Shown in pieces: positions 1 to 10,138 of a stretch of 64,000 bases of DNA. The notes beneath the pieces are model-generated. The model did not search any database, had not been told where the DNA came from, and saw only the letters and a program-made list of their open reading frames with translations. Numbering within the stretch: the stretch's first letter is position 1; each line of letters opens with the position of its first letter. The position numbers were made by a program, and so were the translations under genes. This DNA comes from Incurvaria masculella (taxonomy: Eukaryota; Arthropoda; Insecta; Lepidoptera; Incurvariidae), in NCBI GenBank assembly GCA_946894095.1, contig OX335652.1, forward strand, positions 2,193,001 through 2,257,000, in the 5' to 3' direction.

Positions 1-130
1 ATAGTTAAAATTTCAAAATAATACAGATTAAAGGGGGCGCGATACTAAAAACGTGATATTTTTGTGTTAAATCTTTTACGATGGTAAGGAGTCCTTCGTG
101 TGCGACTCCGACTCGCACTAGGCCGGTTTT
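1..130 (-). repeat. GGAC-family dispersed element, partial 5' half
   Basis: The minus strand reads the diagnostic 5' head of the window's commonest repeat: AACCGGCC, then a GTGCGAGTCGGACTCGCAC-type dyad, then the GGGTTCCGTACCATCGTA-like segment and the AT-rich part that follows. The copy is cut by the window edge before the (GGAC)n core, and the head is diverged (TAGGCCGG instead of TTGGCCGG). It is non-coding. Confidence 0.8.
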
Positions 131-254
131 GTATTCTCGCCATAATAGTCGTAAATTCAAAGCGGTTCAGTTTGGGATTCAGTGTCACTTCTGTTAAAAA
201 CCAGACACACACCACATTATGATACGTCACAACACAAGACACCACCTCAAACGA

Positions 255-345
255 CTTCACTCCACACTACATCACATCACATCACATCACATCGCACCAC
301 ACCACACCACACCACACCACACCACAACACAACACATCACACCAC
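255..345. repeat. CACAT/CCACA minisatellite
   Basis: A low-complexity run starts as CATCA units and drifts into CCACA units before ending in a degenerate CACAACACAACAC tail. The apparent open frame through it (182-403) is a threonine/histidine run created by the repeat and is not a gene. Confidence 0.85.
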
Positions 346-499
346 AAAACCCATAGAAAACACAACACACCATTGTCCTAAAAACAGAAATGTAATAGAT
401 TAATTGGAAATACTCGCATACCTAAACTAATTAATTAAATTTACTTTGTAACTCTCCTTTATGTTACAGCTGTATAGCTAGTTTAGGGGAGAGAGATCG

Positions 500-567
500 C
501 ATAATTTGTGTATAAATGTTGCATCTAATAAACATTTCATTTCAAACATTTCATTTCATTTCATATA
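500..567 (+). repeat. Probable 3' tail of a non-LTR retrotransposon
   Basis: An AATAAA-like signal (TAATAAACATTTCA) is followed by tandem TTTCA units. Insect LINEs often end this way, in a short repeated tail after a poly(A) signal. No reverse transcriptase coding is recognisable upstream, so only the tail is claimed. Confidence 0.4.
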
Positions 568-570
568 GTC

Positions 571-1085
571 CAGCTTAATATATTTAATCTGTATGTGTTA
601 AATTCAACTACATTGCTTAATAATTATGAGCTCTACAGCTCTGAAAAAAAAAACTGACGGGATTTCCTAGTTTAACCTACGATGCCAAGACCACTACGTT
701 AAATAAATACTAACGCAAGTGTCGCATGACCTAATCTATATGTTTAGGTAGTAAGTAATTAATTAGCACTGCCAGTGCGGCCTGTGGTCACCGCAATATT
801 ACTATGCAACAGATGAATGAAATTTTCATCGAAAGGATCGCGTCACTCACATGTTAGTCACTGCACGAACTGATATGATTCACTGAGAACGTTATTATGG
901 AATGCAAAGGCCGCGAAAAGCAGCATCCTGACCTTATATGGCGAAGCCGAATTGTTACATAAAGACAACGGCATTGGAGTTATTTCCGTTATCTGGTGTC
1001 GATATTTGAGTGCGCAATGCTTAAGGGATTCAGAAAGCTAAAATGGTAATTCGGAGCGATTCTTATTTGGAGTTGATGTTAGATG
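571..1085. other. No feature seen
   Basis: AT-rich unique-looking DNA. No open frame with splice-site support, no obvious inverted repeat and no recognised repeat family. Confidence 0.5.
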
Positions 1086-1089
1086 GTAC

Positions 1090-1275
1090 TTGACAGGGAT
1101 TGCTACTGTCGTGATAGAAGCCCAACACACCTCATTTACGAAGGAATTTTGCGCTGTGCCAGGACCTATCTTTTACGAGAATAGTTATATTATACTGGTT
1201 GGAATACACGGACAATGTTTCATCCAATGCGATGGTACCTACTCGGGTGGGCTTAACCTAGGATTTCTAACCTTG
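1090..1275 (+). repeat. Dispersed family B copy
   Basis: Family B is a second dispersed repeat. Its marks, in order, are CCAACACACC, then TGCCAGGACCT, an ATTGAACTGGATGGAAAAC-like segment, TCCAATGCGATGGTACC and an ACCCGGGCGGG-like segment. This diverged copy keeps CCCAACACACCTCA, GTGCCAGGACCTATC, ATCCAATGCGATGGTACC and CTCGGGTGGGCTTAA. Other copies lie near 7.6, 13.4, 44.4, 48.4-49.7 and 54.3 kb. It may derive from the 3' part of a non-LTR retrotransposon, but that is inference. Confidence 0.7.
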
Positions 1276-1382
1276 GCGCAGCTCGCAATCTGACGCAATA
1301 AGTGCATTCTTGGGAAGGGAAAGAAAGTACATGCAAGAGACGAGATTGCATTTTCAAATGAGAGGCGAGGCCGTGCGTCGTA

Positions 1383-1622
1383 TTTCAGTTCCGTACCATC
1401 GTACAAGATTTTTGTATGGGACCCCCTTTTAATTTTTAATATTTCTTGATTTCACCTATTTGTTGTTATAGCGGCAAAATAAATACATACTCTGTGAAAA
1501 TTTCAGCTGCCTACCTATTACGGTTCATGAGATACAGCCCTGTGACAGACGGACGGACGGACGGACAGCGGAGGCTTAGTAATAGGGTTCCGTTTTCACC
1601 CTTTCGGTACGGAACCCTAAAA
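1383..1622 (+). repeat. GGAC-family dispersed element, nearly complete
   Basis: The copy begins at the GTTCCGTACCATCGTACAAG box without the CCGGCC head. It runs through TTGTTATAGCGGCAAAATAA and CTGTGACAGACGGACGG, and ends with the GGGTTCCGTTTTCACCC hairpin and TACGGAACCCTAAAAA. GGTTCCGTACC near the 5' end and GGTACGGAACC at the 3' end of this family are inverted copies of each other. Confidence 0.9.
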
Positions 1623-4020
1623 ATAGTAAATCCGGAAACGTTGTGATATATGAGAAATGTGAAATCTCATAATTTACCAGTAAAATAATTCAAAATGTTT
1701 TAACAGTTTTATAAAGGTATAAGCCCAGTGGGCTTTGGGTAAGATATTCTACGTAGTACGTGAGATCCTCAAGTATTGTGCCCTCAAAGATGTAATATTC
1801 TGAAATATCTCTATGCGTGCCGCAGAAAAGCCTCCACAAAGGGCACACTACATTGTCCGTACACTTTATCGTCACAACAAGTAATCGGAGATGTGGGTCT
1901 CCCAACAAAACCTGCTAACGCACGTCATATTTCACCTGGCAGAGATAACAGAAACCGTATTCTTCACCAGCCTACATCAGGACGCAACTAAACAGCTGCA
2001 GTGTGAGAATGAATTTGTTCACGAAGGTACGACTACCGCTTTATGAATGAATTTGATAATAGTGAAGAGAAAGCTTGTTCCGTTTGTTCGCAAACCTGCA
2101 GTGCTTGAATACTAAATTACGACGGATTTGCGTGCTTATTCCCTCCCAAGTATCGTTTCTGCTTTGTAGACCTATACATGTTATATTTCGTGCAGATTCA
2201 ATCTAAGGTAGAGTCAACCCGCAAGTAAATCGAAGATAAATCTTGGACTGAATAAGTTAGTTTTACTTTTTTAAAAACGTAAGTGTTCTGCCAGGATACG
2301 TGCATAATTAACTCCATAAATTACTGTTTGTAACTATTTTTCATGTAAACTTCGATATTATGCCAGGACCTTAGGAGACGCCCATGCGCTTTCAAACCTT
2401 CACAGGGACCGCGAAACCCATGACGACATGCCAGGTGCTTATTTACATCATGTTTAAAGGAAGGTTATACTTTAGTGGAAATACCTAGGCATTTCATTTG
2501 AACAAAATTTTCTTTGTTTTTCGACTATTTCAATGCAGCTGTGCCACCTCATTCCTTCTGAAATACGTTCTTTGATGTACAGTGACATAAAACATAACAC
2601 AGAATACAGATTTAAGCCATCGGATTGCATAACCAATTTGTCACTGCAAATTGGTTACTGCAAATTGTCACTGCAAATTGGTTTATTGAAAATTTCTGGT
2701 GAAAGGATAACACGTATGAAAACCTATATATTCGGAATGTAAACATATTAACTATATTATTATATAAATAAATATAACAAGTGCCTACTGATACTGAACA
2801 TTAATGTCAACGTGTATTACTGTGTGACAAGGAAATATGTCTCAAGGGAATATGGCTGTCTATCTCAAGCAAGCAACGACATTATCATAAGTAGTCGATG
2901 ACAGATTTGACTTCATGGTGACTTTGTATGAATATTATGATCATATCACTCAGCTTGTAAGCACAAACGTATCAAACTCTTATGGTGAACTAGATATTAA
3001 GATTATTCCATAACTATTGTATTAAGAGAACAGTAGATGCAGAAAAAATCACGACTTATCATCAACGCTTTTCCAGAAGCAACCGAATTGTATCGTAAAT
3101 GATAATGTTCTAGGAAATAATGTGTTTCACTCAGACACTATAAATGGATTGTGAAAGGCTATAATGGACAGGATAAGGCAAGGTTTAAATGTTATCAGAA
3201 ATTAATTTTATTTAAAATTATTCGCGTAATGAAATAAAATAAACGAAAGAAAATGTATTAACAATGCTGGAGTTCTGAAAGGCTTCTCTTTCAGCACTAT
3301 ACATTTTATCCATTACTTACATATATAGTGTATGTATGTATTAAAGTATGTTCCTGAGCCGTCAGGCAATGTTTTGTAGATTTTACAAACATCGAATTAT
3401 CCGAATTTTCTCAAAAACAATAACGTATTACTTGCCATGAGCGTTCTGCGGTAAGGTTAGACTGCGCAGCAATGTTAGGACAATATTTTAGAAAATGTAA
3501 GCACTATTCCAAATCAAGACGGAAGTGAAAATGAAAATAAAAAAAATAAAAAAAGTTAAATAAAATAACCTCGTTTCGATTGCCCTTGTCAGAGTACACG
3601 GTTCACTTTGGACCGAGACGAAATCTCCGAGAGTTGCGTGCCGCAAATCGCTTAAGAAATCTGCCGATACGACACGGAACGAACCACTTCCACAAACACA
3701 ATTATATTCATTAAAGCACAATTTCAATACTGGATACAAGTAAGCTCGGCCATGCATTATAACGTACTTGTGTAATTGTCAAGCGAACCTGTACTTATGT
3801 GCGGGCGCGTACGTCCGTCCGTCACTTTTAAAAATTTGTATGATTGGTCTTCGATGACCCAGAATTTGGACGGCAACATGCCATATTTTTGGAAGGAAGA
3901 AATATTACCCCAAGAAGAGTTCAGCCGGTCCAAAACAGCGAGTATGGAAGAAAGGGAGTAGCAATCGCAACTCAGTGTATGGTGGCAGCTTAGCCTCGAG
4001 TTAGTGGAGAACGTCTATGG
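1623..4020. other. No gene seen; short local repeat only
   Basis: AT-rich DNA. Around 2,636-2,690 the unit CACTGCAAATTGGTT recurs three times in tandem. A TGCCAGGACCT fragment near 2,361 is probably family B. Open frames at 1,776, 2,533, 3,488 and 3,776 have low-complexity or unconvincing translations and no paired splice sites. Confidence 0.4.
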
Positions 4021-4023
4021 CTG

Positions 4024-4090
4024 AACGGAAAGTAGTACTTTGTGACGTCACTTTGACACTATTTGACGTCACAAAGTACTACTTTTCGTT
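4024..4090. repeat. Near-perfect 27 bp stem hairpin
   Basis: Arms 4,024-4,050 and 4,064-4,090 are reverse complements with one mismatch, separated by a 13-base loop. The stem contains TAGTACTTTGTGACGTCA, including the CRE-like palindrome TGACGTCA at its tip. It is either a tiny foldback element or a structured RNA hairpin. The perfection of the stem argues against ordinary miRNA precursor evolution. Confidence 0.75.
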
Positions 4091-4254
4091 AGTCTTAGTT
4101 TCAGTTAAGACTATTTATCTCAGCCTAAGTGTAGTTAGTTCGCTTGCGAATTTGGGGTGCGCAACATCGAATGTATGTTGCGTTAAATACCTGTGAAGTT
4201 TTGACGTGTCTTTGGCACTAGAGAAAGACGCAAATTCGTAAGAGAACTAATTAC

Positions 4255-4526
4255 AAAAACCGGCCAACTGTAATTCGGACTCGCACACGGAGGGCTCCGT
4301 CCCACCTTACTAGATTGAACACAAAAAACTTTTTTTTTGTGTCCACCTTTAATTTTTTTTACTCATTTGTTATGATAGCGGCAAAATAAATACAAACTCT
4401 GTGAAAACTTCATCTGCCTACCTATTAAGGTTCATGAGATACAGTACCGTGACAGATGAACGGACGGACGGACGGACAGACGGACAGCGGAGGCTTAGTA
4501 ACAGGGTTCCGTTGGCACCCTAAAAA
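4255..4526 (+). repeat. GGAC-family dispersed element
   Basis: Full-length order is visible: AAAAACCGGCCAA, GACTCGCACACGGAGGGCTCCG, TGATAGCGGCAAAATAAATA, GTGACAGATGAACGGACGG, ACAGCGGAGGCTTAGTAA and GGGTTCCGTTGGCACCCT. It ends immediately before a second copy about 115 bases downstream. Confidence 0.9.
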
Positions 4527-4639
4527 GTGGCTACGACGCCCACTTACAAAATAGTTTCGGTTTGTGGTAAGCTTCACGGTCGATTATACATACATACATA
4601 TCACATTCCTTGGAATAAGCAGCGTTCCTGCTTAGTAGG

Positions 4640-4792
4640 AAAAAACCGACCAAGTGCGAGTAGGACTCGTACACGAAGGTCTCCATACCATAGTACAAGA
4701 TTTAACACAAAAACATCACGTTTTTCGTTTGGGGCCCCCCTATTTTTCATTATTTTCAAATTTTACCTATTTCTTGTTAGAGCGGCAAAAGT
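4640..4792 (+). repeat. GGAC-family element, 5' half only
   Basis: AAAAAACCGACCAAGTGCGAG and the GTCTCCATACCATAGTACAAG box are present. The copy stops at AGAGCGGCAAAA and lacks the GGAC core and 3' hairpin. It sits in tandem with the preceding copy. Confidence 0.85.
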
Positions 4793-5069
4793 TAGAGCTA
4801 CTTAGTTGGCCCTAAAATGAATAAAAAAGTCTTGTTCATGGGTGATTGAACTTAAACTGATTAGTTAAAGCAGCAAGTTCATCCATGCTTGATTGATATT
4901 TATCAATTCTAACAAATGTATGAGTTGTTTCTATATGTTTTATTGTATGATGCTATTATATGATTACCTAAACGAAACAACAATGAAAACGATTAAGCTT
5001 ACTATGGATCTTAATGGATACATTTATTTATAATTGTTATATATATTAAGACCACATAATTAATTGAAA

Positions 5070-5165
5070 TGAAATGAAAAAAATCTTTATTTGCAAGCCT
5101 GCAAGCATGGTTCACAAAAAGTCGGAATTAATGCCATGTGGCATTCTCTGACATTCAACCTTAGA
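5070..5165 (-). repeat. Possible LINE 3' end
   Basis: On the minus strand this reads CTTGCAAATAAAGATTTTTTTC followed by CATTTCATTTCA, a poly(A)-signal plus short-repeat tail typical of insect non-LTR elements. A similar AATAAATGAAATG string occurs in + orientation near 5,630, so the open frame at 5,410-5,634 may lie in retrotransposon 3' sequence rather than a gene. Confidence 0.35.
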
Positions 5166-6532
5166 GACGTAGGAGAGGTGCGGTGTGGCGGGCAAAAGAA
5201 AAAAAGAAAAAACTAAAGAAAATATAAGTTAAGTATAAATTAAATATAATTTAATATAAATATATTGGTATCAAACTTGACGAGGGCTTTATACACCTGA
5301 CATAGGTTAAGTTGACGACGGCTTTTACACCAGAGTATACTTGTAATGCTATAAATTATATTAATTTATATAATTGAATTAGTAAGTTGTAAGAAACTTA
5401 AACTTACGGTTGCTGTTTCTATTGTTCTTGGTTCTTTGCCTTACAACTGTTCTGCCAAGGAATTGTTTGGCAGTAGCATTTAGATCTAAGTATGTATTTC
5501 ATAATTGTGGACGGAAAAATATGTTATGTAAACCCGTGAAGTTTCTTTGCGGGTTCTTCTTTACTGGGTTGATCGAATCCGCGGATCTTTGTGACGTAAC
5601 TTGGTGTAGTTTGACTACCAAAAAGTTTAAATAAATGAAATGAAAAAAAAATGAAATATATAATTTAATATAAATTAAGTATCTTAAAAAATATTTTAAA
5701 ATGAAATGGAAAAATATATATATTAATTAAGGTAAGACAGAATGCTTAAAAAAAATTTTCTTACATAACTGTCGCATTCATTATCTTTTTTGGTTTACCT
5801 AACAACATCATCAAATCATTTCTATTTGTTTCCATTGAACAATTTATTAATTGATTCATGAAATTAATTTGATTATCTTTATCATAACGATGTTCAAGTT
5901 AATCAATATCTAAGTTTTAAATTAATGATGCATTTTTAGTTATTATTAAAATATTTAATGTTTATTTTAAACAGTTTCTAAGTTGATTCAATCAAGCAAC
6001 ATCATTCTAAATAAACAAGATTTTAACTGAGTTGAATACTAAATGAGTAAAACATTGTTAAAGAAGTTAATTTTACACATAACTGATTCAATTCTGATAG
6101 ACATTAACGTGAACTTAGTTATTTTAGCTATGATCTTTGTAGCCTCAGATGGAGTTATTAATCATCATATTGTTAGAAACAAGCAAATTTTTTTGGAGTC
6201 TGTACCAAATTGAATACAACGTATGCGGCCGTTACTGAAATCAACACTGACTCAAACAGGGACCATTGTTTAAAATCCGCCAATTATAAATTAAAAGTGA
6301 CAATAAAATTACCCACATCAAAATATGAAGATGTCAGCTTCAATCAGAATTAGCCGATGCACAAAAAAATATCGTCATAAAAAAGTGTCAAATTGCATTT
6401 TGAACAGTCATCGCTGTAGCGGGCAAAATACGCTTAATTTATTTCGATCACCGTGATTTTGATATACCTTTAAACTAAATGATGAGATAACATAGTCATA
6501 AAAGTAGTGAACATTTTTTTCGATCCTTGCCT

Positions 6533-6618
6533 CGACTAAAAATAAACTATATAATTATCGAACCTGCTCACAAAATTTCACGACACTCGGTTGAGAAATG
6601 CGACTTCACGGGAGAACT
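6533..6618 (+). repeat. Dispersed family C fragment
   Basis: The string ATTATCGAACCTGCTCACAAAATTTCA then CGGTTGAGAAATGCGAC recurs, diverged, at about 58,390-58,450 and 58,525-58,580. This shows a repeat family. The class is unknown. Confidence 0.55.
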
Positions 6619-6622
6619 GAAC

Positions 6623-6999
6623 TTAAGGTCGGCCTGTAAGCATCAGAAAATTTCGCCTCCCATACAAACGTAGTTTACTAATAATTTGAAAACCATTATT
6701 CCTACATACTTGATATTTGGTATCTAATATTAGGCTACAAATATCTGTGTCTGCATGCCTTTGTTATTTCGGTAAATGTATTCTGGGTCAAACCACAGAG
6801 ATAACAAAATTCGTATGAAGATTTTCTTTTTGCTTTCATTTCATTCGGTTTGGATTTTTAAAAAAAAAACAAAGCATGCAGACACAGATATATGTTACCT
6901 GATATTAGATATTTAATATAAATTCAATTGGAATAGCAGTTTCCAAATGATTAGTAAACTACGTTTGTATGGGGAGCATAGCTTACGGGCCGTTCTTAA
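6623..6999. mobile_element. TTAA-flanked MITE with ~115 bp arms
   Basis: The element (6,627-6,995) has long imperfect terminal inverted repeats. The left end reads TTAAGGTCGGCCTGTAAGC and the right end, reverse complemented, reads TTAAGAACGGCCCGTAAGC. Both arms then contain CCATACAAACGTAGTTTACTA and, deeper in, CTGTGTCTGCATGC. TTAA at both edges (6,623-6,626; 6,996-6,999) fits the target duplication of piggyBac- or Kolobok-type transposases. There is no coding capacity, so it would depend on a transposase supplied in trans. Confidence 0.8.
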
Positions 7000-7629
7000 T
7001 CTGAAACATTCAGTTATTCGTTCGGTCAAAAATATTCCAGATATTTCAATTCTAAAAACCCCGTTCGACCAAACAAGTATTTTGCAATCACCTTTTACAA
7101 TTGCAGCAATTAATTTCTAGCTTATTCTTCTTTATATTACTTTTTTCAAATAAATTATTCAAATGTCATAGTTAATTACTAAATTTTCTTAATATTTCGA
7201 ATACATTTAAAGGTAATGGATTGGTAAGTCAGAATCTGGACTAACAATAAGTAGTAAAAAAAAATTGTGGGGGCGGTTCATAAGAAAGTGGTAGCCATGA
7301 CAACGTCTAGTCTGCAAACCTAGTATTTTAAAGTACATACCGTACATACGTATATACCTACATTTCAAACCAGTACAATACATATGCCTGTACCGAATTG
7401 AGATGACATTTAAAGAAATAAATCAATAATAGAGTAAATTACTACAGCCAATCAGTCATTAAAATTTTGTTTCAGAAGTATAAGGAGTATAAGAACATAT
7501 TAATTTTTGCCCCCTTAGCAGTTCAATTGCAAACAAATTTGCCATCATAGTCACTAACTTTTTTAAAGTAACTGGTCATGAACATGTGTCTGGAGAACTA
7601 GCTGTCTTTTCGCTGTGTGTCTTTGTAGC

Positions 7630-7755
7630 TGTATTTTTTCCATAATGAAAGCGTTGTTACCAACCCGGGCGAAATAAGCCATACCACCTACAGTTTTGCG
7701 CGGATCTGAACCGTGAACTAAGAGTCCGTTGGTTGCCTCGCACGACTACGAGGGA
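7630..7755 (+). repeat. Dispersed family B, 3' fragment
   Basis: Diagnostic 3' parts of family B are visible: TTACCAACCCGGGCG, ATACCACCTA, ATCTGAACCGTGAACTAAGAGTCC and GTTGCCTCGCACGAC. The 5' half is missing. Confidence 0.6.
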
Positions 7756-7987
7756 AGAAATAAAAGTGTCAATGCATTCAAATTCAAACCCTTGATTTTT
7801 TGAACCGCTACATATTTCCTTTTTTATTAATATTTAATGATATACAACAATTTCCGTAGGAGAATTTCGGTTAAGGCGTTATCACGTCACTTGGTCAACC
7901 TTGGCTCATCAAAACCTAGCCGTACGAGCTAGCGCAAAAAAAGCACCGAGACTCACCCACATTGCCGCCCACAGGAGACAACATTGC

Positions 7988-8162
7988 TATATAGAAATCA
8001 GTAGGTCACTACGAACGATTCGAGCAGCAACGAGCAACGAGATTTTCTATACATTAAGATCTGTGGGTGTGCAGGCGTCTGCCCCGTGCAAGGTCGATGT
8101 ACCCGTTTAGTTTCGCATACCCAGACGAGACGCTTCGAAAAAAAGTGACACACATTTCATAG
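7988..8162 (+). promoter_or_regulatory. Possible promoter and non-coding first exon
   Basis: TATATAG (7,988-7,994) is followed by a region richer in GC than its surroundings. A good splice donor, ATAG|GTGAGC, begins at 8,163. This could be a 5' UTR exon of a + strand gene. The overlapping open frame (7,901-8,110) shows no recognised domain. There is no support beyond these motifs. Confidence 0.22.
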
Positions 8163-8920
8163 GTGAGCAAAAGTAAATATAAGTTGATATCAAGGTCAGT
8201 ATATGAGCCTCCTCGAATGGTTAGTAGGTAAGTGTAACGACTCTATGTCAAGAGACATTATTTTTATGATCAATTGGTCATTGTACTCGTGATAAGTGTT
8301 GTTGGATTGAGTGGATTATTCTGTCAATGTGTAAATATGGGGACAGTGTAAAATGAGAAGTATGTGCATTTTGAGGTTGCTTTAAAATGCTCATGAACCT
8401 AAGTCAGCCAAGTAATCAGCCACTGCATTAGTCCGACTTTTTCAAGTTCCTAAACATGGAGAGAAATTTGAATGGACGTCGTTTCATGACTATAGATAGA
8501 GGGATATAGACCGAGTTGCTGCAGAGCCACATCAAAAAGTGCGTTCCAGGAATGCTTTTAAGAGTGGAAAATACCCTGTGGAAAGTATATTGCATCGGAC
8601 GGTGATTAATTTGAATAAGACCATCATGAATATTGAGGAATTATGAAATAGTTTGAAACTGAACATGTGGAGTTTCCGTGATTTTTTACAAGCCGTATAT
8701 ACAGGGGCCGTTACTCGAACTGTTACTAACTTGCTTTCTTCTTTTTTCAAAATAATAATGACGGCCCGCCAAATGACGTGAAACGTCAGTTTGTTTCATT
8801 GTTTTTAAATGGGCGAAAAGAGCGGGATTTTTTTTTAATTTGATAATATTTTTTCGCAATTAAACGTAACACTGCGATCGTTTTGCATTTGGCCGGAAAA
8901 TCACAACCAGTGAACTTTCA

Positions 8921-9325
8921 GTGAGTGAATTTACATGTGAACAAAATGTTAGTGCATCGCACCATTATGCGTTATTACCAAACCTGGAGCATTGCAACAT
9001 CACAGCAACATCAGTTCGAAAGGCGAAGGCTCGAATTCAAAGAAATCCTCGCCAGAGTGCTGCTAAATTTGCGAAAAGTCTGAACGTACCTATCCAACTC
9101 GAGTATTCAGCGCATACTGAAAAAAGAACTGAAACTCAAGCCCTACAAGATTAAAAAAGTACAGTATCTTACTTCAGCGTAGAAGTCTTTCCGACTACAA
9201 ACAGCTCGAGCACTGAAAGCCTTGTGCGAACGTGGCGATCTGGAAAACATTGATTTTTCTGATGAAAAAATCTTTACTGTCCAAGAGTATGTAAACAAAC
9301 AAAATGATCATGTTTGGCTTTAGAG
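8921..9325 (+). pseudogene. Broken Tc1/mariner-type transposase fragment
   Basis: The first frame gives a helix-turn-helix-like stretch containing KARIQRNPRQSAAKFAK. After a frameshift near 9,090-9,100, the next frame continues with SIQRILKKELKLKPYK, KALCERGDLENIDFSDEKIF and NKQNDHVWL. FSDEK carries the first catalytic aspartate expected in mariner DD(E/D) transposases. An in-frame stop lies near 9,180 and another ends the match near 9,323, before the other two acidic residues. The protein covers roughly the first half of a normal ~340-residue transposase and is dead. Terminal repeats were not found. Confidence 0.75.
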
Positions 9326-9964
9326 TTGCCGTTCTTAAGTAATCGCCTGCGCCTGTCTAACTTTAGCAAGATTACGCCACCTACAAAACATAACCATGTT
9401 TGTTTGCAATTTAAGGTAGATAATTTTGGTCATTGACACTTTTGCGCTAAACCGCAAAGTTTTTGAAATAAATTCCAACTTAGCTGTACAATCTTTTAAA
9501 ATCTGTAAAAAAATATGTAACTTTTAACAAACAATATAATATGGACTGTAAATAAAAATGTAGAGCTGGAATAATACTTTTACTTTGAATGTTGAGGTTA
9601 GGTCGTTTTTGAGGCTAGTTGCACCTAACTAGTAGTCAACAAATGATAAACTGACCTACAAGTGCGCAAAATTGTAGAAATGAAAGCAAACATTCATGGT
9701 TGAACTAAGACAAAGTATGAAATCTAATTAACATGCATATAAAAGTAGCTTTCTTTTATACTTAAACAAGTTGTCCATCGTGTGGGCGAGCAGCATCGTG
9801 TAAATTGAAGTCATGAGATTATCCTTACGAGAAAGTGAAGATTCGTCATTGGAATAGTTGGGTGTTTGTCTACATTGTCATAAACAGCAATTTGGACGAT
9901 TCATTGGGTCAAACAAAGCCTGGAAAATAGTATCTGGTAATTTAATGAAATTAATATAAAGCTA

Positions 9965-10138
9965 GTAATAGGTACGTGGCCTAGAGGGTTGGGATCGCGC
10001 CACTCAACCGGCAGGCGTGAGATCTATTGCAGTTAGCTAAACCACTGTATTTTTAGTTAATAGTTTGAAAAGTTCATTGCATATATAACACGAATGCTTT
10101 ACGTTGAAGGAAAATCTTCGTGAGGAAAGCTACCACTT
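9965..10138 (+). repeat. tRNA-headed SINE
   Basis: A degenerate pol III box A (GTGGCCTAGAGGGTTGGG) is followed by CGCCACTCAACCGGCAGGCG and a decayed box B. The body then reads GAAAAGTTCATTGCATATAT and GCTTTACGTTGAAGGAAAAT with CTTCGTGAGGAAAGC, a body type I know from lepidopteran SINEs. It is old and diverged. Confidence 0.6.

Noticed and set aside
182..403. 73-residue Thr/His-rich frame
   Set aside because: Translation of a CACAT/CCACA minisatellite.
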